Assembly: GCA_964017235.1 (NCBI GenBank)
Contig: OZ024927.1
Coordinates: 57,913,293 to 57,977,292 of the forward strand
Source of the DNA: Sabellastarte sp. h YS-2021
Lineage: Eukaryota; Annelida; Polychaeta; Sabellida; Sabellidae
DNA length: 64,000 nt
Direction: 5' to 3'
The notes beneath the pieces were generated by a model, which was not told where the DNA came from, searched no databases, and worked only from the letters and a program-made list of their open reading frames with translations. The stretch's first letter is position 1. Each line of letters begins with the position of its first letter. The translations under genes were made by a program, and so were the position numbers. This document shows, in pieces, positions 56,001 through 64,000 of the stretch.

Positions 56001-59000
56001 TTACAATATAATATCCAAATCCGAAAGCATACACATATGCACCTTATTTGGCCACACTACTTGGGAAAAGTACTTGATCCAGCAAAATGGGTTCATATTA
56101 ACAGATCTTTGATGATGAGTTGAAATACCCCTTGTACACGGTTGACCATCCGTATTACCCTTGTGGGTAATTTAAGCTGCATCCACATGCCTAGCCTTTC
56201 CACAGGCGTTTATATGTATAATATAGACACAACTGTTTGATTGCATTATAAGTATTTTTCATAATGCTCTCATACATATACTTAGCCTAGCTTACTGAGG
56301 AGAACCTGTCTCCCAGACTAGAAAGGCCTCTGATACAGTGTGCATTATGGCAAAAAATATTTCACGTTTGCATTATGGTTGAGACAGCCCGGTCAGGCCA
56401 GGCTACCACATGCCTACTGAATAAATATATTGGCAATTTATATATAGCTTAATGCACCAGCCTAGTTAGGAATGGTGACAATGTAAACACTGTAATACAA
56501 TTAAATACTACACAGTACTGACTCCGACTTCAATTAAAGTGTTCTATATGTTTTTTTTTTGCTTTTGGGTCAATAATTTTTTTTCATTTTCAGAGCTATC
56601 CTATCAAGAAAAGAAAGGAAAGACTTGGACGTTCTGTTTAAATCGTCGTGGGAATGACGTCACAAATAAAACACTGGGCATTGTGGGTATGGGAAGAATT
56701 GGCACAGAGTTGGCAAAAAGAGCAGAGGCTTTTGACATGCGTGTTGTGTACCACAATAGGAGAAAGAGGTAATGAATTACAGTTTCTTTAGAATCATTAT
56801 TTTAATATTTAGAGGGAAAGTCCACCATTGGTGTATTTAGGTATGCTAACAATAATAAGCTTAAATGGCTAATAATAAACTGTAACACGGAGGAAGTTAA
56901 TTTATGATAATTTTTTACTATACTTATTAAAGAACTGTTTAGGGCAATGTAATGCTTACCTTAATGTTGCCGGAACTGCTCTGGTTGGAAGTTGACCAAA
57001 GGCGTGGCAAAGTGGGGGGGGGACGTCTTAAATAACACCAGGTTTAACTAAAATTATTTTTATTGCAATTCGTTAGTGGTCACGTACCATGAACTGTGGC
57101 AAGACTCCTGCAGTGGCAATTCCACTACCTCAAGTAAAAAAACACCTGAAACAATGAATTTAACTTTAGAATTGTGCCATATTTAACCAAAAAACACAAA
57201 GCTGCACAACAGTGTTTATCACAGTAAATATCTAGATATTACGGAACACTTAATATTATGAGCCCTTGACTCAATTAAATTCACACTGGCCATAACCATA
57301 GAAATAAAACTTTGTATAAATAAATTAAAGTTACTATTTACAGATCATATCTGACAACTATCATACATTTCTTTCACTGACTAGGATATCGTTATCACAG
57401 AATAGTTACTTATATCACAGTGTTACTGACACCATAGCTTTAATTATAAATGAATGTATAGCTCTGCCAATAAAATAATTAATAACAATAATAACACAAC
57501 GCAGTGGTCACATACCATGAACTGTGGCAGGACTCCTGCATTAAGTAATTTCAAAACAAAAAGATTAATTTGAAAGAAAGTCTCGTTTTAAGAAAAGTTA
57601 GGGTGACATTTAGGGCCAGATTAAATGTTGTTTGTAAACAATGGAATAAAACCTATTTAAATAAAAATGTTTTGATCTTAGTTTTTTTTAAAAAAATGGG
57701 TAATGAAATATTGGGTGAAATCCAACTGTTTTAGAACCTTGCTGCTGTGAAAAGTCTCACAGTTAAAGGATCAGTCTTGCGACCTCCTATACCTCCTGTT
57801 ATGAACCATAAAGATAAGTTATAACACACCAAACCTTGAAAACTCCTGTACAAGAATCGTCGGCCTCAAGAAACTAATCTTCTCACGTGAAAACATTACT
57901 TGCATCCATTTTACAAAAGAGTGTTCACGATTACTTGTGATGCCACAAAGATAAGTCATAAGTCATCACACACTCACAATAAAGTGGTACTCTCTGAAGG
58001 TAAGTCAGTTCACCCAATAGATTAGTTGTTGGCAACTAACAACCGAAAAGATTGACTGGGAAAGCCTTGGGCAGAAATTGTTACCCACAAAACTTTCTAA
58101 TCATGTTTAACAAATAGGACAGTGGGTAACAGATAACCATGACTGTGCACTTGACCTTTGTGATTTAAAAGATAAATCGTACAACTTTCATGGGTTTTGC
58201 CCCTCAGCACAAACTTGGGGCAGCCAGGAAGCAAACTCTCCGAAGTGGAACTGCGGTATTAGGTACTACATGTCAGCTGTTTGACAATGAAATACTTCAT
58301 AAGCTCTCATATTTACAACAAAGTTCAAAGTTGGGGGTTTTACGTCCTGGTCAACAGCCAGGGTCATATTGGGACAGATCTTCAGCATTGTCACTTGTAA
58401 GGTCGAACCCGCACAGACGTGACAGCCTGTGATTAGATGCCAAATTTGCTAACTCACCATTCTACTGAGGACCTCTATATTTACAACAGTATCGCTACAA
58501 TTGACAATGGACTAGTGATTCTCGATGTTTTTAAACATTATTAATAAAATAATGCAACAATATCACATCAAAAAAATCTTATTGAAAGTATAAAATAACA
58601 CACCTGTATTTTAATGGCTACTCTATCACATTCCAATACTGGTGTCAGAATACATTTCAATGTGTTATTTTTAAGATACAGCTGCATGTTCAGGTGTTCC
58701 ATGTTATCTGTTTAACCATGAAATTTGAATAAATCCCTGTGTTCACAGCAGGAATGCTTGTTTGATATTTATGATGGAGCTCGACATTCATTACCCCAAC
58801 TTCTGATCTTGTGATTTATATTACTTGAGGTTCATGCCATGTTTAAGTTTCGATGTTTATTTTATATATTATGTTTATCCCATCTCAGAGAAATGAGGGA
58901 TTCTGGGTCACCATTAACTTCCATTCTTTGGAATTTAGGTATAACTATTAGTTTGAATACCATACCAATCACCCAACCCCTACCCCACCTGTGACTTTTT

Positions 59001-62000
59001 TTTCTTTCCGTCTTGTTGATGGCAATACTAATCCCTATTCCACAAATGTTCACACAGATTAAACCTAATCAGTCTAAATTACATATTAAGGAAAATGTTG
59101 TCCACATTAATAGCGAGAACCTCAAGTAGATCAAGAAGTAGGTACAGGGGAGAAGCTAGGATTTTGCCGTTTTGACCCCCAAGCTATTCAAAATGGCGGA
59201 CAATGCTGCTTACATTCACTAAGTTTAAATAAGCCATTTAAAACGGCAGGCTCCAGCCCCCAGCCATTTTAACTCTTTTTGTAGCTATTACTGTTACTAT
59301 TGGATTATTGTTTATTTTCTGTGGGATATAATTTTAATGTTCCATGAAAATTATTTTATTTCTTTCCATTATTTGTCATTTAAGCTTAAAAATTAAAAAA
59401 AAAAATTAAAAATGACATATCAAATAGCAATATAATTGTATCAATATATAGTAATTATGAATTTTCAACATGTATTCAAACAGCTTACTATCAAGTCAAT
59501 TGTGTCAGTCAAAGCTAATTTTGTGATACCCTAATAATAGGGACAACTCCAATTAGCTGATCACTTAAATAATAGGTAACAAATCAACACAATAGGGATG
59601 ACTTCCACTCTGTTTTGAAAAGACTGGTCAGTGGAAAGCCATTCTTTTCATGTAGGATTACTTTCTGGTGTATGTTCTTCTATGTAGGCTGGAGCATAAT
59701 GAATTGAATTTGTGGAAGCCATACCTTTTCTTGTGATCAGTTCACATGGAAAGATAATCAGTTTATAAGATTTACCACCCTTTGATCTAGAAATCACAGG
59801 TCGATTCACAAAAGGATGAATTTCAAACGTCAGAACATGTGTACTTCAAACACCTTAGCAGTGAGCTTTTTTCCTAAGGACAACCTCAATGAAATGCACA
59901 TGTGAATAAACAGGTAATGTACAAAGGACGGCTGTTAATTGCGATTTCTTCAGTCAGTAGAATGTTTGTTCTCCTGAATTGTGGCTGGAAAATCAGTTGG
60001 TACCAATGTCATTAGTACATACTATCATATGAAGTATATATTTCCGTTATCTAGTTGGCTGGGCCATTGAAAATGGCAGCCTGCTGTTTAAAACAGCGGA
60101 CTGTCATTTAAAACGGCGGACTGCCGTTTTAAACAGTGGATGGGGTCAAAATGGTGATTACTTTTCAGAAAAGATCCAGATCATATTCTGGTTTAAAAAA
60201 ATCACAGATTTTCGGAAATATACCCTGGTGGTGATCTGAACTCTACGAGTCGTTTCCAGTTTAACAACGTGTTTATTAAGAAATAAGAACTAGCATTCAA
60301 GAATGAACTATTTATACCACAATTTCACATACACGACACACATGACATAACTTGTACAATGTACTCATTCATAATACCTCCAATGACGCAAGTGGTTTGA
60401 AAGTGTTTTATTCTTTTCTCAAATGTTGACAAATCACTTAATATTTCTCAGATCCACATATTAATACAACAGTATATGTTCCACTTAACTAGGGTTGTCG
60501 TTCGTGGTTGCGTTTTAAAAATTTCAATGATTGAGAAATAGTGAGAGACTGCCTCAGTATCTGCTTGGCTAAGAAATGGTGCCCATACATTGTTGTATAT
60601 AGTGAGTAGTCAGACAAACAGTGTCCATTGTACGTCAACAATACAAAGCTATCTGTAAGAAAATGTTTTAAATAATAAATTTTAGTCTCTCCAGTTTCCT
60701 TTCTAATTTTCAATACCCTTTTCACTTGTGGTTATTTTGAAGTGACAGGCTTATACTGTGTATCAAGATGGAACAGTTTAAGAGTTTCTGGAGAACTGAT
60801 ATGTTAACCTAACATTAATTTACTGGCTTGTGTGTTATGTTGCTTTTAACACATTGTTTAGGCCATGTTATAACAGGAAGTTAAGAAAATGGAGCAGTCA
60901 GTGTGTACTTACTGCTCATGCAAGCAAATAAAATCCCACATGTTTTCCACTTCCAGTCGGAGTGGCATTTTTGAATATGTAACTTGAAAATTGTAAGGGT
61001 AGGTGTGTTACCCTGCCATTATGAATTGGTGATCACCACATCATCCGGTGCTCAGTGATACGGTGAGCATCAGGTCATCTGGTTGTCATCATGTCATCTG
61101 GTGATCACAATAAACTAAGTTGTGAGCACCAAATAATGTGGGGATCACCAATTATTTTGCAGTGATCACCACATGATCTTGTCATCAAATTATCTGATGA
61201 GCACCATATGATATATTAATCGACACATCACCTAGTGATAATTTATTTGGTCATCAATACATCATCTGGTGCTCAACAGACAATGTGGTGATCACTGCAT
61301 TATTTGGCGATAATTAGATCATTTAGTGATCACGAGAAAATAAGCTGATCTGGTGATCACTATATCCTGTGGTGATCACCAGATAATACAGACAGCAGCA
61401 GCACATCGGGTGATCACCACATCATCTGGTGCTCACAATTTATTTTAGTGTGATTACCAGATGATCAAAATAACGAGCAATATGTGATATGATGGTCACA
61501 ACTTATGTTTTGACCATCATGTTCTTATCATATCATCTGGTGCTCAACACATCACCAAGTGATCACCAAATGATGCAATGATCACCAGATCATGTTCTTG
61601 TAATGAGGGTCGTGGTCACGGGATGTTCTGGTGATCACCACATAATAAGTCATACTCGTAAGATAATAAAGTCCGGTGAAATGTTTGTGTGCCATAGACA
61701 ATAAGTCATGCTCACAAGAAGTTATGGTCACAAGATCTTCTCAATGTCATGACTTGGTGCATGGTGAAATAAAAATCAGTTTGTTCCAACAGAGACCCTG
61801 TACTTTAGGGTTTACTTATGACATCTTATTGTTTCTGTGTAGCACCTTGCCTGGAACTGACTCCATAGAATACTTCAGTGATGTGGACACTATGCTACCT
61901 CAGTGTGACTTTGTTGCTATTTGTTGCCCACTGAATGCATCATCTCGGTATATGTTCAAGAGGAAACAGTTTCAACTGATGAAGTCAACTTCTATACTAG

Positions 62001-63257
62001 TCAATATATCCAGAGGTAAGCATCTTATAACACTAGTGAAGTGTTGTGGGATATATGGCATATTCTGATATAACAATCCTAAGACATTTTTTAAAGCTCT
62101 GCCATTTAAAAACAGGTTTAAGGAAGCTACCCTAGCAGCTAGGCACTCCAAACGAAATTCGCATTTATTTAAAAAAGATCATTGAAAGAGCTGTATCGTG
62201 TTTGTACTGGTGTATTTAAGGTAACCAGGTTAATACAGGGTACAAATCAAATTGTTTCATCACCTCAGGCTATTTCAACATTTAAAAAAAAATACCAAGA
62301 ACGGAGGTGTGCAATAGGTTCTGTAGAAGTACATGTACTGGTGACAGAACTGGTGACAGAATTTATCACTAGTAAGTAGACTTAAGTTGTTACATATTAA
62401 ATGAATTAAAGTGCGACAAGTGTGAGCATAACATGTAGAATACTTGCCTTACATGAAGGAACATTACAATTCCCATCAAGGGAGAATCCAACTTTATGTG
62501 AGGAGGGGCTTCACTTGTATACGTGTAAAAGGTAGGGGGTCTGGGGTCAATAAGTAATAATATTATTATTATAGTTTTAAGTGAATCTGGATCTGTGAAT
62601 CTGTAAGATGTTCAATTTAATCCATTTCTGTTGCTTTGGGTTCAGTGTTAAACCCCTTTATATATTTCAAGGGGGTTCCCCACCTCTGGACTTGCTAGTG
62701 ACCATCCCAAAACTTTGACTCAGTATATTAAGACTAGCTTCCAAATCATCCACAACTGAGAGGACTTTTGGAGTTTTGTTTTCTTATGTGTACTAGATTT
62801 TCAAGATTTTTAAACACATGAAAATTTAAGTTATGATTATTAGTGTTGCATCAAAAATATATACATGGATCCAAGCATACAGTAGGAAAAAAGACATTTC
62901 CCCTAAAAGTGCAGAATTAGAAAATGCTCATATAGTAAAAAAATGGATGGGTGTATTATTAAGATGATACATTTTGATTCCATATTCATATTTTATGTGT
63001 ATCTTTCAGGAAAAGTGGTAGATACAGAAGAACTGGTCCATGCTCTAAAAACTGGTGAAATAAAAGGTGCAGGTCTAGATGTTACAGACCCTGAACCTTT
63101 GCCAGAAGGTCATGAGCTGTTTGATCTGCCCAATGTCATCATCACCTCTCACTCTTCTTCTCACACTGAAGAGGCTAAAGAGGAGGTCTTTACCATGGTA
63201 CGGGACAATCTGAAAGCAGTTCTCATTGATGGAAAACCTCCAAAATATGAAGCATAG
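52672..63257 (+). CDS. D-2-hydroxyacid dehydrogenase, glyoxylate/hydroxypyruvate reductase-like
   Basis: Four exons (52672-53059, 56594-56768, 61843-62015, 63010-63257) join in phase to 327 aa, the length of animal GRHPR (328 in human). The N-terminal catalytic half has STISTGMDW (like STMSVGID in GRHPR) and [14 protein letters not shown]. The nucleotide-binding fold has GMGRIG at residues 161-166, and YHNRRK at about 182-187; a basic residue after the second strand suggests NADP(H). Family catalytic residues are in place: Arg245 in NISRG, Glu274 in DPEPLP and His293 in ITSHSSSH. The expected reaction is reversible reduction of glyoxylate or hydroxypyruvate with NAD(P)H, in cytosol or peroxisome. 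No peroxisomal SKL-type end is present (C-terminus KYEA). Substrate specificity cannot be read from sequence, so I give no symbol. Confidence 0.93.
53491..53641. repeat. Near-perfect 151-bp palindrome
   Basis: GAAATAAAGTCCTCAGTTTT through ACAAATTTCCGGC and AATAACGGAC (53491-53558) is returned in inverse at 53573-53641 with one or two differences. A 14-15-nt centre (GAGCGCGTAGCGTGA) is itself nearly symmetric. It lies in reductase intron 1. It is a foldback or miniature element of unknown family. Confidence 0.9.
53930..54402. mobile_element. Miniature element with ~60-bp terminal inverted repeats
   Basis: GGCCAAGTAAATATCCAACA through GTTAACGGGGTCCCAAAGG (53931-53990) is the inverse of 54340-54402 (CCTTTGGGACCTCGTTAACA region to TTACTTGGCC). 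A partial copy lies inverted at 46150-46475. A further inverted fragment (GGGCACTTTTGACAAAAGAA) lies at 54415-54475. Confidence 0.65.
54808..55045 (+). repeat. ~250-bp dispersed repeat, copy 3
   Basis: AGTTTTGGTGAATCTTTCTA, CTCAAATAATA, TTATGCAAATATTTAAAATA and GATCAGTTTATGGGTCATTT follow copies 1 and 2 in order, with about 75-80% identity by eye. Confidence 0.65.
55046..56593. other. Reductase intron 1, remaining part
   Basis: No repeat bounded. A minus-strand frame at 55375-55569 has no recognisable motif. Confidence 0.4.
56594..56768 (+). CDS. Reductase exon 2
   Basis: Acceptor TTTTCATTTTCAG, donor AAGAG|GTAATG. It is 175 nt, phase 1 to 2, and carries the dinucleotide-binding loop GMGRIG. 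Confidence 0.92.
56769..58324. other. Reductase intron 2, first part, with a direct repeat
   Basis: AGTGGTCACGTACCATGAAC then TGTGGCAAGACTCCTGCA at about 57075-57115 recurs at 57503-57543 with few changes. Otherwise nothing recognised. Confidence 0.55.
58325..58475 (-). mobile_element. tRNA-derived SINE
   Basis: Inverse of the SINE at 12549-12710: minus strand GAGGTCCTCAGTAGAATGG, GGCATCTAATCACAGGCTGT, B-box GGTTCGACCTT and the tail CTGTCCCAATATGACCCTGG. Confidence 0.75.
59170..60150. repeat. Inverted pair of AAAACGGC-rich segments
   Basis: CCGTTTTGACCCCC with AAAATGGCGGAC and TTTAAAACGGCAGGCTCCAG (59172-59262) is mirrored by GGCAGCCTGCTG, AAAACGGCGGACTGCCGTTT and GGGGTCAAAATGG (60075-60152). 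It probably marks the ends of one foldback element; the 800-bp middle is AT-rich and non-coding. Confidence 0.45.
60175..60243 (-). mobile_element. Fragment of the RTE-tail-type repeat
   Basis: AAAGATCCAGATCATATTCTGG and CCCTGGTGGTGATCTG match 28110-28345 in the same orientation with a deletion between them. Confidence 0.5.
60244..61028. other. Reductase intron 2, nothing recognised
   Basis: No gene or bounded repeat seen between the RTE-type fragment and the minisatellite. Confidence 0.4.
61029..61640. repeat. GTGATCACC minisatellite
   Basis: About thirty degenerate copies of a ~20-bp word built from CATCATCTGGTGATCACCA and CATCTGGTGCTCA. The core TGGTGATCACCA is a perfect palindrome, so both strands carry the same word. 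The last copies run to within about 200 bp of reductase exon 3. Confidence 0.85.
61843..62015 (+). CDS. Reductase exon 3
   Basis: Acceptor TTTCTGTGTAG, donor AGAG|GTAAGC. It is 173 nt, phase 2 to 1. It includes [11 protein letters not shown] and the catalytic arginine in NISRG. Confidence 0.92.
62016..63009. other. Reductase intron 3
   Basis: No repeat or gene recognised; an AAT-rich patch at about 62555-62575. Confidence 0.45.
63010..63257 (+). CDS. Reductase exon 4
   Basis: Acceptor TATCTTTCAG. It is 248 nt including TAG, with [14 protein letters not shown] and the catalytic histidine. Confidence 0.93.
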
Positions 63258-64000
63258 GTAGTTGAATGAATGAAACAGTTCTACAGCAGGACAATCTTAG
63301 CAGAGTGATACAATGCTATGTGGCAGTTGGAAAACAGTTGTCATTGATAGAACATCTCTTAAGAATGAAAAAAATAGGTTAAATAAGACAGAAATAGCAT
63401 GAAAATTGTGGTTGAATGGAAATAGTTCTCTTGATGGGGAAACTTTGCAAGGTTACAGAATTTGGTTGTTCTGAAACAATAATACTCTGCAGTTTGAAAA
63501 CAGATTCTACTGGCAGTAAATTTGAAGATTATTTTGAATTAGAGAGAATACTACCTTGGACAAACAGAACTTGCAAGGTTGCAGAATTAAATAGTCATGA
63601 AGCGACAGTAAGAGAAAACCCTTGAATAACCTTTATGTGTTCAATGTGAAAGAGATATGTGATATGGTGGCGTTGTTTAGTCAAATTTTCACTGCCTCCA
63701 GGAATAATTATTGTTTTGGCGACAATATTTCATCTTAATTTATATTGGATTATTTTTTTCGGTTGTCATGAAGTATATGTATTTGTGCATCTAGAGGTTG
63801 AAGAGCATGCATTCTTGAAATTTTAATTCTTAGCAACAGTTTTATAATGGATTACCATGCATCGAGCAGTAGTGTAATGCTTTGTGATAGGTCATGTGAC
63901 TCCATTTTTATATAAACAACTGTGTTTTGAATGTACAGAAGACTTTTTTGTTTAACATTTCTTCCGTGTAATATTGTTTTGAATGCAAAAACAGTGACAG
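63258..64000 (+). other. Reductase 3' UTR and flank
   Basis: Two degraded copies of the end of the coding exon seem to follow it: AAACAGTTGTCATTGATAGA at about 63331 and ATAGTTCTCTTGATGGGGAA at about 63421, compared with AGCAGTTCTCATTGATGGAA at about 63216. No canonical AATAAA was found before the window ends. Confidence 0.4.

Overview
The window looks like animal nuclear DNA, AT-rich, with small phase-consistent exons split by long introns full of transposable elements. The repeat content (CR1/L2-type LINEs, tRNA-derived SINEs sharing one 3' tail, elements with a ~155-bp tandem core) and host proteins closest to known animal families suggest a marine lophotrochozoan, most likely a mollusc. 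That assignment is inference. There are no bacterial operons, CRISPR arrays or intact structural RNA genes.

Four host genes can be read. (1) A C2H2 zinc-finger gene on the plus strand (visible exons 6759-17773, 5' end not found), with at least five fingers and a long disordered linker. (2) A plus-strand gene at 27894-34681, assembled here from three short exons, encoding a secreted protein with many paired cysteines; I do not recognise the family and it is the best candidate for something undescribed. (3) DNAL1, the axonemal outer-arm dynein light chain 1, complete on the minus strand (51799 down to 44137, 191 aa). (4) A complete D-2-hydroxyacid dehydrogenase of the glyoxylate/hydroxypyruvate reductase type on the plus strand (52672-63257, 327 aa), head-to-head with DNAL1 across 872 bp.

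The rest is a layered transposon landscape. 657-6330 is a Mutator-like (MULE) transposon with a 9-bp target duplication; it holds a decayed transposase, a smaller terminal-inverted-repeat element, a ~145-bp tandem array and a CR1/L2-like LINE. The zinc-finger introns carry two copies of the same ordered pair of repeats (6883-9460 and 13111-15470), one pair after each small finger exon. 35210-38096 is a PIF/Harbinger transposon with TTA target duplication and a decayed HARBI1-type transposase; a second Harbinger remnant ending at 42769 carries a MADF-like second gene. The DNAL1 and reductase introns hold foldback elements, SINEs, a 5S-rRNA-derived repeat, a 151-bp near-perfect palindrome and a GTGATCAC-rich minisatellite.

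Genes 3 and 4 probably share a divergent promoter region. Nothing in the sequence ties the other genes into a common pathway.
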